A DNA stretch of 64,000 bases from Blumeriella jaapii (Eukaryota; Ascomycota; Leotiomycetes; Helotiales; Drepanopezizaceae). Shown piece by piece: positions 34,961 through 47,190 of the stretch. Location: positions 422,501-486,500 of the forward strand of contig VWND01000023.1 of the NCBI GenBank assembly GCA_009599575.1. Reading direction: 5' to 3'. The first letter of the stretch is position 1, and every line of letters begins with the position of its first letter. The translations under genes were made by a program, and so were the position numbers. The notes under the pieces are model-generated. The model saw only the letters and a list, made by a program, of their open reading frames with translations. It made no database searches and was not told the DNA's origin.

Positions 34961-35095
34961 TAACTATTTATGCGATATTTTCAAAAAACGCTATTTTTTT
35001 TTATTTTCTAACCGATTATAAAAAACTTTTGTACGTAATAAATAATCGTCGTAAAAAAAAAAAACTTTTTCCAACTTTTTAAATAAATAAAAAAT
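33604..35095 (+). pseudogene. gag: gag region of C1, decayed
   Basis: Position after the primer site and before integrase marks this as gag. The frame near 33660-33780 reads ILQSFFYLAKGYESIKNYW, with a Copia Gag-like Lys/aromatic pattern. It is broken by many TAA/TAG stops. A lysine-coding stretch (gtggaaaaa...) has expanded to a 48-bp A run. No zinc knuckle is seen. The assignment rests mainly on gene order. Confidence 0.55.
34910..34957. repeat. 48-bp poly-A run
   Basis: This is an uninterrupted A run in C1 gag. In the paralogue D (47000-47040) the same place reads aaaaaagcaaaaaaaaaaaa with G and C interruptions, so the run grew from a lysine-codon tract. Confidence 0.95.
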
Positions 35096-37735
35096 CGCTG
35101 AAATGCGAAAAAAGCTATTTTCCAATTATAAAAAGGCTTTAAAAGCTTTAAATAAAAAAAGTATTTAAATGGTCGCAATTAACAAAATTCTTAGAATTCC
35201 AATAACTAAGCCAAAACAGATTTTAAAATCAATTTTCAAAAACGACTAGAAAAAATCTTCTACCGCAATTTTCGCAATTTTCTGTTTTTTTTTTGCTTTG
35301 ATACGATTAAAAAGCATTTCGGAATCAACGTTCTGGCTTTCAAGCTTAATTAATATCATTTTTTTAAACAAAAGTACCTTTTTTGACAATTGTTTTAAAA
35401 CCCATTTAATAAACGATAAAAAACCTTTTTATCGAAGAGTTTTACAAAAAAATTAATAATTTTATCAACAGCGTTTATACAAGCATATAAAGTTTTTTTA
35501 ATCGTTAAGAAAAAAAATCGTTTAATAAAAAAGGCTTTTCGCAAAAAAAAATAAAAAGCTTTAAGATATAATTTTTAATAACGTAGCGTTCGTTTTAAAC
35601 TTTATTACTAATATTATTTCCGCTAGTTTTTTGGCTAAAAAAGATTATTAATTCCAAAAATTAAATAATATTTTTCGTTTTAAAAGCTTTGAAAATTTCA
35701 TTTTGAAATATTAATATTAAACGATCGCCGATTTTTGTATATTTGAATATATCAAAATCAATTGTTTTTTTTGTTCGCATTTTCCACATAATAATTTAAA
35801 CTTTTTAAAACGTAATTCGCTCGGCCTAATAATTTATACAATTCCGAAACGTCGTACGCGTTATAAATTCAAAAAAAGCAGCGTATTTACGTACGATCGG
35901 AATAATAATACGCGCTTATAGCATTTTCGTTCGAGCTATTTAAATAAAAACGCGTTCGAAAAGCTGGTCGAAAATACTCGTAAAATAAAAATCAAAGGCT
36001 TAATTAAAGTAAAATGCGAAAAGTATGCTATTACGTATTTAAAACAAATAATTTCAAAAGCAATATTAAAAAATAAATTTTTTAAGTTTTTTTTTCGCAT
36101 CGGCTAGGATTTTTACGACTATTTCAAAAATCGTAGAAAAGCTTACAACGGCTCGACGTAAATGTTTCTGATAAAAAACGAATATAATAAAAAGATTTAA
36201 GCTTCCGCTATTAAAACGAAAAATATAAAAGTCGTTCTAAACCGTTTTTAAACGTTCGACGCATAAGTAAAACGCTAATACAATCTTTTTATTTACAAAA
36301 TTCGATAAAATAACAAATCGTCGGTAATTTCAAAGCAAAAAAACATTATTTCGGAATATTAAAAATAAGCGAAGCGCGAAAATATCGATTTGAAATTAAC
36401 TTTATTCTACGTGCATTAGCCAAACGGCTCGATCGAACGAGCAAAAAGGAAAGTAATTGAACGTTTAATAAAAATAAAAATTAAAGCGGGCCTTTCAATT
36501 TCCTTTTAGCCCGAAACGATAAAAGCAGCAGCGCATTTGTATAATATATCGCCGTTTGCGAAAAAACAATTTAAGTTTTCAAATAAAATCTTACACAATT
36601 AATTTAAGCAATATTTCCGATATTACGATTCTGCTATTATAAAAGCGCGTACGGCCGATTTTAAACCAAATTAAAACAAAGTTTATACGTACGAAGCTCG
36701 TGCGTATTTAATAATAAAAGATCGAAAGGCTATAAAATACAAAAAAATTTTTAAAATTTTTCCGAAAAAATATATCGGATATTTGATTGGATATAACGCT
36801 TTTAATATTTACAAAATCTAAATGCTCTAGCTAATGCGTATAATTACGAGCCGAAACGTAATATTTAACGAATCCAAGTTTTATTTTTCGAAGGCTGAAA
36901 GTTTAAATTCTATAACTAGATTAAAGCTTCAGAAAACCGTAAAATTTATCGAAAATACGAAAAACGAAAAAGCTCAGAACGTTAAGTATCAGATATTAAC
37001 GGACGGTTTTAATAGCGGCGCAGACCAGTAAAACTCGGTATATTAAAAAGAAAATAATACAAAAAAAAAACTATTATTATAAAACGAGCAACCTCCAGAT
37101 TTTACAAAAGAAAATAAAAGTTTTTTTCCATCGGAGCCGCTATTAAAACCAAAACCGATTTCAAATTCCCCTGATAGACTTTCAAAGCTTACGATAAAAA
37201 AAAAAGACATTTTAATATCAATGGATTTAAATATCCTAAAAAAAGCCAAATCCTCGGAAATAAAAAACCTAATAAAAGTCGAAGCGATCGAGCCTCTTTT
37301 TACGATCGATTCAAACGTCCAAAGCTCGAAGATAATAGTCTTTTATAAAAGCTTTTTCGATAAAGCTATTACCGATCAATTTGAATTTTCAAAATTAATT
37401 ATTAATCGGAAATATGCAAAGCATATTCGAAACATTTTGACCGACGCGATAAAAGCGTTAAAAAATTATAAAAATCCAAGAAAAAGTAATAAATTAGCAA
37501 AGCTTATTATTGCAAAATAAAATAAAGCAAAGCAAAGCTTTAGAAAATTCTCCGGCGCGGGCATAAAAATGGCTTTATACGAAAAAGCGCGCAATTTAAC
37601 CTTTTAAGTTATAATTAAAAGTTATCGCCCGGCAAATTAAGCGCCAAATCGATTTAAAATAAAGCAGCCATTTAAACGCTTGCTTTTAAAAGCTTTTCCA
37701 AAGCTGATTATTAAAGAAGAGGCATTATTTAAAAA
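35096..37735 (+). pseudogene. pol: Protease-integrase region of C1, decayed
   Basis: Integrase is recognisable. The zinc-binding segment is near 35930-36010 (LNKNAFEKLVENTRKIKIKG, then KCEKYAITYLK; D keeps CEKC). The core has RKAYNGS near 36140. The Copia motif PNGSIERA is near 36420. The C-terminal part reads MRIITSRNVIFNESKF at 36834, the Copia 'ii.SRDVvFdE' motif before RT. Stops are TAA/TAG. The protease active site could not be located. The 37221-37520 frame (KNYKNPRKSNKLAKLI) lies in the linker to RT. Confidence 0.8.
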
Positions 37736-39680
37736 AAGTAAAAAACAAATCGAAGTTTCCGATAAGCGATAAAAAACAGCTGATTTCAAAAACTGCCAAA
37801 CGAAATCGTATAAATTTTATTTTATACTGGCCGGATAAACCGAAAATATACGCTACAATATGCGAAATCTTTTAATCAATAGCTTTATTTATTAAATAAC
37901 AAATCGACGAATTCGTTTATACGTTTTAAATAAACGAGCCGATTTAAATGGATAAAAAAAACCTTTAAGCTGTTTATATAATAATAGCGGCTTCGATAAA
38001 AGAAAAGTCGATAAAAAATATTTAATTTTTCGATTAAAAACAATATCGAAACAATCTATCGAAGGCTTTAAAAAACTAAAACGAATTGAAAAACCATTAA
38101 ATAAAAAAGCAGTTCAAAAAAAAAGCAAAAACCGAGATTAAAAACTTGAAAACCAAAAAATGCTGAAAAATTGTTAAAAAAAATAAAATCATAAAGCTTA
38201 TTCCATTTAAATAAATTTTTATATACAAAACAAACAGCTTAAGCGAATTGCAACGATGCAAATCGAGACTAGTCGTAAAAAAAAATCTTTAAAACGAAGC
38301 TTTAATCTTTTTTATATACGCAATTATATTCGCAGCCCGTTTTTTCCGAACGGTTATAGCGCTGACGGCTTATTTCGACCTGAAAATCAAGCAATTCGAT
38401 ATAATTAATGCTTTTGTTAATGCAAAACGAAATTCTAAAAGTGAGTCAATTACGTGCTATCTGCCTGATAGATTTAAACAATCAGATATAATAATATAGC
38501 TAGACCGAGCTTTATATAAATTAAAAGATTTTTCAATTTTATAATACGGCGAATTCGCTAATATTTTAAAAAAGCTAAAACTCGAATTAATAGGCGAAAA
38601 ACTTTATATATTTGCTAACGAAATGCGAAACGTATATATAACGTTTTACGTCGACGATATTTAAGTTTTATACCATGCTTTTTATTTGTTAAAAACCGAC
38701 GAAATCATTTTCGGTTTGAAAAAAACTTACGAGCTTACAAATATAAAAAATCTGAATTATTTTTTCGGAATTCGTATTTTACGAAACAAACAAAAAAAAA
38801 AGTTTTTTTACTCCACGATTCGTATATCGAAAAAAATCGCTACGAAGTTTGATGCATGCAAAAAACGCTTTTTAAATACGCTTTTTTTAATCTGCGAATT
38901 TGTTAAAAACCCAAACGTAGCCACGCTTCCGCAAATTAAAAAATATTAAAAAAAAATCGGTTTAATTTTGTACACGGCTATTATGCTTCGATCCGACGTA
39001 GCCTTCGCAACTTTTCAGCTTTTTTATTTTTTTACCAACCCAAGTTTTTAATATTTCAAAACAGCTAATTAAACGCTTCGATATTTTTATAAAACGAAGT
39101 TTTTAAAAATCGTTTACAATCGAAAGAAGCGGAAAAATCAATTAATAATTTTCACCGACGCTTTTTTCGCCGACGATTCAGAAACTCGGAAATTTTTCAG
39201 AATTATATTTTTTTTTTTTTCGAAAATGCTATTTTATAAAAAGCTGTACGACAAAACATAATTATTATTTTTTCTATTAAAGCGGAACTATTTGTTTGTA
39301 TAGCGACCGTAAAAAAAATAATAATATTCTAACGTTTTTTCAAAAAGCTTCGATTCGATGTTATTCCTAAATAAAACGTATATTGCAACAATTAGCAAAC
39401 GATTAAATTAATCGTAAAAAACAAAAAAAAATTTTTTACGAAGCTTCGTTATATCGATATAAGCAATATATAAATTCGCTAAAAATATTAAAATAGAAAG
39501 TTCAAAATCATATATCTTTTAATAAATAAAATATACGCAAACGATTTTACTAAAAATCTTATTCGACAAAAGCACGAAAATTTCGTTAAACTTTTTAATC
39601 TACGAGATTTTCGAAGCTTTATCGAAAAGCTCGACCAATCGAGCTAAAAAGCTTGCATTTTGCAAACGTATATTTATTTA
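37736..39680 (+). pseudogene. pol: RT-RNase H of C1, decayed
   Basis: This is the Copia RT: FDIINAFVNAKRN near 38395, CYLPDRFKQ near 38455, LDRALYKLKDFS near 38500 and the intact YVDDI at 38647-38661. Then come DEIIFGLKKTYELTNIKNLN and the conserved NYFFGIRI (38698-38790). RNase H follows to about 39680 with TAIMLRSDVAFATFQLFYFF and TDAFFADD. The catalytic YVDD codons escaped RIP, unlike those of the A family. Several TAA/TAG stops. Confidence 0.9.
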
Positions 39681-40870
39681 AACAGATTTTTATTAAAACT
39701 TAAAACATAGCAAAAACCACCCTTTAAGCAAAGGAAATCCGAACCTTTCGTAAATTCAAAAACCCAAAACCAAACCGCTTAGTTTTGCAAAAAGTTAAAA
39801 ATATAATCCGTTAAAATAATAATCCGCGTCCGACGCTTCGCGATAATCAAGCTTAAAATAAACCCTCCGATAAGCTTTCCAAAAACAGCTGCCGCCGGCT
39901 ATGCAACCGAAGCATTTTTTTCTTTTTGCGAAGCTTTACCAGCCTAAAAATCAAAAACGTTTGGTAAAAAAATCGCCGCGAAATTTTTTTTTAAATCTTC
40001 AAAAACGAAAGCATTTTTTGATAAATCGTGGCCAGGCCCTATTCCGCCAGCACGTAAAGCAGGGGTAAAAGTTTCTATTCGAAAAGCAAAAGTCTGAAAA
40101 ACCTTACGAGCCGCGGCGAACTTCGCGTTAATAATACGCTTTGTGTTTATTAATTTTGCTTTTAAATTACGATCGATTTAAAAATTTACTTTTTTATATT
40201 TTTGAAACCGCTTTAATCGTAAAATAAAAAATAACCGTTATATTTTAAAAATCGATTAGTAAAAACGATAAAGTTTTTCGATAAAACTAACCGTTTTAAT
40301 AATTTTATTAATCCGAGTTTTAAAAACGAAAAACTACGCAGCTAAAACGTTCGCGTCGGCCGGAATATACGACGTGCTAATTGCGTAATATCGATAACAA
40401 CGAATTTCAGCCAAGTTCGATAAGCAATCGTAGTTTAGGTTTTTAGTTGCTTCGCGAATAATATAAATTATATAAAAAATAAAATTAAAAGGCCCAGAAA
40501 TAACAGGCTTTCTGATTTTAATATAAGCGCGTTTTAGAAAACGATTATCGTTGTTATTTTTATTTTTATTTTTTCCGTTTTAATAATTTCCGGCCGCTTT
40601 TTTTTTAAAAGCGCTAATATTCTGCTTTTTTTTTTTTTGAAATGCTATCAGAACCGAAACCACCGCCAATAGCGCTTTTATCGCCAGCAGCGTTTCCGCT
40701 ATTTTTTTCAGGCGTTATATCGGCATTTTCGAAGCCAGGCAAATATAAATCTTCGAAAAAACCGTTTAAAAACGAAACATCGAAAAGATCGCTTTTTTCG
40801 AAAAGATCAAAAAGAAACGAATTAGCCGAAAAAGCCGATTAATTACGCAAAATAAATTTCGCAAAACTCC
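39681..40870 (-). pseudogene. Antisense open region in the 3' part of C1
   Basis: The minus strand reads as one frame for about 400 codons with roughly ten stops, all TAA/TAG that could be CAA/CAG before RIP. Segments include FENADITPEKNSGNAAGDKS, then a Gly/Ser linker and a lysine run, then REATKNLNYDCLSNLAEIRC and AGGIGPGHDLSKNAFVFEDL. It lies after RNase H where a standard Copia element would end. No family is recognised. The plus strand here also has a short open frame (40642-40842). It could be a captured gene, an antisense gene of the element, or chance openness. Confidence 0.4.
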
Positions 40871-41224
40871 GATTACCCAAGCGCCGAAAATTGAAAATCC
40901 GAAAAGCTAAATCAACTGATCGCGTAAAATCACGCGGACGACTTTTTTTAAATATAAAAAAAGTTATATCGATGTTTTTAATTAAAATAATAAAATCTGA
41001 ATTTATTAAAAAACTAATAAAAAAATGAAAAAGTTAAAGTTTTCAAAAGCGACGAAACGCTTATTTAAGCTGAATTGGCTTTATTTACGCTTCGCAACGA
41101 TAAAAAATATAAACAAATTATATAAATATTGCAATATCGCGTTACGGCCGCATTCGAACGACAAAAAAACCTTTCCGCGCTTTAAAAATAGCTGATTATC
41201 GGATTAGCAATCAGCTAAAAAATG
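40871..41224 (+). other. 3' untranslated region of C1
   Basis: This is AT-rich sequence before the 3' LTR with no convincing frame. The polypurine position (agcaatcagctaaaaaatg) is decayed. Confidence 0.5.
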
Positions 41225-41526
41225 TATTGCGCTATATTTATATTTTTTTATTTTCTTTTATTTTTTTTATTTCAGATTTATTTTTTTTGTACGCTTTTAA
41301 TAATTAAATATTTTTGAAACTCGAAAAGGCTCGTAATCACGTGATAACGAGCCTTTTCGGAAACTAGTTTTTCCGAGCGACTAACTAAGCGAGCCCGAAC
41401 CTTCCGTCTTCTGCGAAAAGCTCGCCAGTCAGATTTAGAATAATACAAGTAACATCTTACTGCATACAATTCATCCGTCCCAGCCTCCGGTGAAGGTTCC
41501 TACCGACTATTCGGCTATGCACGACA
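41225..41526 (+). repeat. 3' LTR of C1
   Basis: This 302-bp LTR runs from tattgcgctatattta to ctatgcacgaca. Its second half is much less RIP-changed than in the 5' LTR (ccagcctccggtgaaggttcc). It has a 13-bp perfect stem, cgaaaaggctcgt at 41322-41334 with its complement at 41347-41359. Confidence 0.94.
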
Positions 41527-41531
41527 ATAAT

Positions 41532-41667
41532 ACCATAGGCACGCAGTTTAATTCATACCTTCAATTATTCTTTTTTTCCTTTCTTTAGTCTTTTCTAGGG
41601 ATTCCCTAAACTATTTTATTCACCGATATATAGCCGTATTAATTTGGTTTTCCTACCTATTTTTATA
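41532..41667 (+). repeat. 5' LTR of A4, right part
   Basis: This is the remaining 136 bp of the LTR split by C1, from accataggcacgcag to cctatttttata. It joins the left part (33153-33283) at ataat. Confidence 0.93.
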
Positions 41668-42415
41668 TTTGGTAATTTACGCAGAAATTTAAATTTCAGT
41701 GTTTCGTTTTTATATACTCGCCGATGCATTTTTTAAATTCGCAATCGAAATCGATTTCGATATTTCGCCATTACGGCTTAAAAAACCTTTTATATAATGT
41801 TGTTCGCAGCTGTATTATATAAAAGACTTTTAATAGCTTTTTTTATTTTGCGCATAGTTATTAAACTACAAAAGTGCAATATATTTCAGAAACGTTTGAA
41901 ATTACGGTCAGGCAATTCTGAATCGTGCGAAATTCAAAATTCAAAAATCGCTTTTTTGTTTAAAAATAACAAATCGAATATTAATTCGTACGCTTCGACT
42001 GCTGCGCTCGGCCCTTCTAAATTAATTCTTTTTTAATTAAACGCCTAGCGAAAACTTAATCTTCTGATTTTGCGCTTTATGATTATAGCAATTACAATTT
42101 GCGGCTTTTTATTAAAAGTAATAAGGAAATGGCTATACGTGCATTGGCCTAAGCCACGGAATATCGAAACCGTGAATTATATAGCAATATTATATTAATC
42201 CAATTAATTTACTAAAAAACAAACTTTTTAATATACTATCCAAATATTTGGCCGGAACTTTATTTTATTCAATTCTTTCAGAAAACACAAAAACCTTTTT
42301 AATAGCTTTTTTATTAAAAACGACTTTTCTTATATTAAAAACTCTTAACTTGCAATTTTAAAAAACACTTATTTATTTAATTCAAATTCTACTAACACTT
42401 TTATTAATATTATAA
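41668..42415 (+). other. 5' leader and primer site of A4
   Basis: The primer site reads tttggtaatttacgcag, intermediate between A3 and A1 in decay. A leader frame is open at 41797-42036 (79 codons), matching the first half of the one in A1. Confidence 0.65.
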
Positions 42416-44160
42416 ATAACGACGCTTTTCGTTTTCTTATGCGAAGCCGCATGCTTTTCCCTGGCTTTTTTGGTGCACTTTCGTTTAATAGCGCTAACGT
42501 TACCGATTTTATCGAAAAATATGAAAAAACCTGTAAAAATTTTAAAGTTTTTAAAACTAAAATGTTCGATAAATTCTTTCGCTATTATAATTTAATTATT
42601 AAAAATATTATTAAATCGATAAATAAATAAAAAGCTATTAAGGCTCGAGACTGGCGTAAGCTAATTAAAACTTTAAAATCGGAATTCCGAAATTACGATC
42701 GCTAGCAAATTTGCGATACTATCGCTTTTTTTTAAACAGTTTGTTATAACAATTCGTTAAGCCAAAAAATTCAAAGCTTATTATCGTATTTATACGAAAG
42801 TTTCTGACGTTTTCGTTAATAAAAAGGTTTTAAACGAAATTAAACAAAGAAAATTGTTTTTACTTAGTTTTTTAATTAGTATTCGCAATAAAACTATTAA
42901 GCATTTTAAAACTAATAAACAAAACCTTGAAATTTTCGATTAGTATTTCAAATTTATAAAATTCGTTTTTAAGCAAAATTAAAGCGAACGTATTATTAAA
43001 ACCATGGACCAAAAAAAATTTTTTTTTTTTATTTATAAAAAAGACGTAGAAGCTTTAGTACAGAAATATGCCCAGCTATTAAAAGTTACCGAAATCGCTA
43101 AAAAATAACCAATTATTATATTATTCAATCGTTCTGCAAAACCTATTAGTTTAAAAAAGCTTAATAAAAATATCGAAACTTTCGTATTAAAATTTACCGA
43201 TATTAAGATTCAAAGATTTTAAAGCAAAATCGAAAGTTTTATACAATAACAGAAAAAGCTTTTTTACGTTAATTCGGATAATAAAAACGATTAAAATAGC
43301 TTTTACAATAATTATTTTTTTTAAAATACGCGAAGCGATTAGCTTCGCCAAGCTATCGTAGAAATAATAGCTGCCCAGTGGCAACTTTTTCGTATTAGCG
43401 ATCAGAATCAGCGAAACATTAATTATAATAACGATTATTAAAAAAAAAAGAAAATCAACGCGGAAATCAGAATCGCGGCTATCAAAATGGTAAAAGTAAT
43501 TATCAAAACAAACTTCGTGGCTTTAAATGCGGGTTTTGTAATAATAAAGAAATTTATTACGAAGAATCTTATATTCGTTTAAAATACAAAGTATTTAATT
43601 TTTGTATAAATAATAATATTTGCTATATTAATAAATACGAAGCGATTTGCTTCGGACCGATAGAAGCAGAAATGGGTCTTTTTAATAAAGCTGAAAATCA
43701 GAGCTGATTAAATACTATTCGCTTAAAAATAAGAAATACGAAATAGAACGATTGCTTAAAAAACAAAAAAAATACGAAAACGATTTTTACTGATAAAAGA
43801 AAAAACATTTTAAAAAGCGTGCTAATTAAAAAAAAACTTTTATTTTAAATGTAAATAAAATTCAAATATATAAATAAAAAACAAATATATATATTGCTAA
43901 TGCAATTATCGCATTTGCAAATATTATAATTATATAATTAAGCCAGCGAATCATAAAAAAGCAAAATGCTTTTGTTTTATTCGCTAAACCAGCTGATATA
44001 GAAAAAACGTTAGAATCGAAAAAAAAAAAAGATTTTGAAATTCGAAAAAAAATCGATAAAACTATTAAAAGAACGCTTATAATAAAAGAAATCAACGACG
44101 ATATGAAAAATATCGACACCGATATTCCGATTTAAATTATTCAAAAAGTACCAGCTTTTA
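42416..44160 (+). pseudogene. gag: gag of A4, decayed
   Basis: It reads LSFNSANVTDFIEKYEKTCK near 42475, as in A1-A3, then a helical region and the cysteine-rich segment near 43520-43640. Stops are TAA/TAG. The frame continues into the protease part. Confidence 0.75.
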
Positions 44161-45375
44161 AACGCTTATTATTAATAAAAAGCGAAAAATAAATCGATAA
44201 ATATATTAGCTCCGAAGCCGTCGACGAAGCTATTAAAAAAATTATAAAACAAAAAATTAAATTGAAATTTAGCGATTTATTTAATACGAAAAGAAAATTC
44301 GACAAAATTATTAATAAATAAATTTTTGTATTAAAAAAAAACGAAAAAGTTGAAATTACCCGAAAAAAAAACGATTTTAAATTGGAAAAAAATTAAAAAA
44401 AAATTTACAACACCGCGGTTAATTTAGCCGATAAAAAAAAGTTTTCGGAAAAAATCAGCCTTTTGGCCCTTGTTATAAAAACCCAGAAGTCAAAACGACG
44501 AAACTGTTTTTATACGGCTATAAAAGCGCCAAAAATAAAAATAATATTTAAAAAAAATACGACCGTTTTTATTTTATTCGATAATAAAGCCGAAGTTAAT
44601 TGCATAAATCAAAGAACAGCCGAAGCTAATAATATTACGATTATTACCGATAAACGAATAATTTATATTATTATTAATAGAAATATTATTAAATTTAATA
44701 GAATTATACGAAATATTAAAATCGACGTTGAAAATATTATTATTTATAAAAACTTTTTAATAATAAAAAAATGCTTTTATTTTATTATTTTTAAAATGCT
44801 TTGGATTTTAAAAAATTTCGTCAGTTTTAAATACACCGAAAACGGCCAAATAAAAGTTTTTTTCTGAAACTGAAACCGATTTTTCCAAAATCAAATTATC
44901 GTCGCCGGCGACAAAATCTTTTAATCGACGTTTTATCGGGAAACAAATAGCCGGCTTTGGTTTTAGAACAAACGCTAGGCTATAATAAAACCTGAAAATT
45001 ACTCGGCTAAAAACATTTGCGTCGCTAGCAAAAAAAGCACCGCGAATAAAATTAGCTAATATTAATATTTTTAGCTATTAATTCGAAAGTAAAAGTTCCG
45101 AAGATTTCGTTTTCGTATTAAACAAATCCGATTTATATATCCTATTTTTTTATATTAATATTAGCATCTTTTATAAGCGCAAAGCTAATAAAATACGATT
45201 TGTGAATTTTAGCGAATCCGATGGAAATATTTCCGGAAAAATAAACGAATGATTCAAAAAAAATAAAACAACAAAACTATTTTAATTAATTATTAGCGAA
45301 TTCGAAGGATTTATCACCGGCCGATTTTTCAGCTTATTATTTAGCAGCCGATTTATAAAAAAACGATTTAATAAT
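44161..45375 (+). pseudogene. pol: Protease and start of RT linker of A4, truncated
   Basis: The stretch 44463-44867 is open for 134 codons and includes LFDNKAEVNCINQRTAEANN, the protease-like segment. The palindromic module follows. The gene stops at 45375 where D inserted; the remaining RT is missing from the window. Confidence 0.8.
45014..45048 (+). repeat. 35-bp palindromic module, locus a of A4
   Basis: Arms catttgcgtcgcta and aagcaccgcgaata surround the core gcaaaaa. At the same locus A1-A3 have the core atcgaaa; the A4 core resembles the ORF3-locus type (gcaaaat) instead. Confidence 0.8.
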
Positions 45376-45677
45376 TGTTGCGCTATATTTACATTCCTTT
45401 ATTTCCTTTTATTTCTTTTGTTCCAGATTTATTTTTCCTGTACGCTTTTAGTAGTTAAATATTCCTGGAGCTCGGAAAGGCTCGTAGTCACGTAATAACG
45501 AGCCTTTTCGAAGATTAGTTTTTCCGAGCGAATAACTAAGCGAGCCCGAACCTTCCGTTTTCTGCGGAAAGCTCGCTAATCAGACTTAAAATAATACAAG
45601 TAATATTTTATTATATACAATTTATTCGTTTTAACCTCCGGTAAAGGTTTTTACCGATTATTCGGCTATATACGACA
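45376..45677 (+). repeat. 5' LTR of D
   Basis: This 302-bp LTR runs from tgttgcgctatatttac to ctatatacgaca and keeps the central inverted repeat. The primer site gttataagccccggagcc follows directly at 45678. Confidence 0.94.
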
Positions 45678-47190
45678 GTTATAAGCCCCGGAGCCAATTA
45701 ATAAGCTTTTTTCTGCAATGCATACGCTAAAAGATTCGTTAGAAACTTTTACCGGTTAATTTATTCGAATTGTTAAAAGAAATTCGTAAAAAATTATATT
45801 TTGCAAAGTTTTTTTTATTTAGCAAAAAGCTATAAATCGATAAAAAGCTATTAAAAGTGCGGAAAGCATTAATTTTTCGATTTTTTCAATTTCTAAATTT
45901 TATTTTTATTTTTCTACTTTTTTTAACCTAGTTAATCGATTTTTTACAACGAAAACAATATATCGGCTTTTATAAAAAAAAAGATTTTTTTTTACAATTC
46001 AAAATCGTAAATTTTTTAATTGGGAGCGTATAAATTTCACCGATCAGGGATTTTTTTTTTCGAATACACCGATCCTGACTTTTCATTTCGTTTTTTTATT
46101 AATAAACAATTATAAAAACAGTTTTTATATTAATTTATCGATTAAAAAAACAAAAAGCGCTAAGCAAATTACGATCGAAAATGCGCCGAATACAACGGCA
46201 TAACCGAAGCAAAAAGGGCCGCCGTTACGATTAATAATTTTTCCGACAGATTTCGACTAATTAATTTGATTTTCGACGATTTAAAAAATAAATCGATCAC
46301 TTTTTTAAAAACCATTTAAAAAAGTTTAAAAAATAGCAGAAATACGTTATTGCCTATCAGAAATTATTCGATTGGATTTTTTTAATTATAAAAACCAATT
46401 TAATAAACTTTGCAATTGCTTAATCGGAAATTAATATTATTAATAATAAAAAAGCGTACGCTATTTTTTATATTAATTTGCAAAAAGATTCGTTAATAAA
46501 TAAAAATATACAAAAAGTCAAGGATTTATATTATAAAAAAAAGCAAAAGTTATTTTAGGCATTCGTTCGTATTTTAAAAAAAAATATTGCTTTTGCATAT
46601 TTTTCCGTGGTTAGCTCCGTCAGATTTAATTACAGAAACACTTTTCGCAAAGCGTATAGCGGAAAAATAAATATGACCGAATAAATAAAAAAATAGCAGA
46701 TCGTTTATAAAACAGCTGTCGAATATAAGATTTTTAATATAAATAACCGTTACGCTGCCACCGATTTTTTCGACGCAATCGTCGCATATATTAATTTATA
46801 ATAAGCGAACGGCAAAAAGGCTAAGTATCTGAAAAACGAATTTGCCGGCTTTTTTATAAAAAAAAATTTTAATCGAACTGAGCTTTATAAATTTTTTTTT
46901 TTAAAAACAATCGAGGATTCGACAATTCAGGCCGAAAAGTCGGAGTTTTCGCTATTTTCCTTTTCGATTCTGAAAACAACGATATTTCGAAAAATCGTGA
47001 AAAAAAAAAAGAAAAAAGCAAAAAAAAAAAAAGGGAAAAAAATATAATTGCTTATGCGACATTTTCAAAAAGCGCTATTTTTATTTCTTAACCGATTGTA
47101 AAAAGCTTTTATACGTAATAAATAGTCGTTGTAAAAAAAAGACTTTTTTTAATTTTTTAAATAAATAAAAAATCGCTGAAATGCGAAAAA
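45678..47190 (+). pseudogene. gag: gag of D, left part
   Basis: It aligns with 33586-35115 of C1 throughout and carries more C/G-to-T/A changes over most of its length. It breaks at the aaaaa target of A3 and continues at 58513. Lysine-codon tracts are interrupted by G and C here. Confidence 0.7.

Larger units (their letters stand above)
33284..41526 (+). mobile_element. Ty1/Copia LTR retrotransposon C1
   Basis: This is a complete Copia element of 8,243 bp with 302-bp LTRs (33284-33585, 41225-41526), flanked by ataat at 33279-33283 and 41527-41531. Integrase precedes RT, the Copia order. The primer site is of half-tRNA type. The usual Copia body is about 5 kb; here about 1.5 kb follows RNase H and carries a long antisense open frame. 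RIP-type stops run throughout. Confidence 0.94.
33153..45375 (+). mobile_element. Gypsy LTR retrotransposon A4, 5' half, split by C1 and D
   Basis: This is a third-position A-family element on the plus strand. Its 5' LTR is split by C1 (33153-33283 and 41532-41667). Internal sequence runs from 41668 through leader, gag and protease to 45375, where D begins inside the protease-RT linker, equivalent to about 4211 in A1. The rest of RT, integrase, ORF3 and the 3' LTR should lie beyond D but are not in the window. The base before the LTR is preceded by tatac. Confidence 0.88.

Noticed and set aside
40642..40842. 66-codon plus-strand frame (MLSEPKPPPIALLSPAA)
   Set aside because: It overlaps the longer antisense frame, is flanked by stops, and has no similarity I recognise; it is less convincing than the minus-strand reading.
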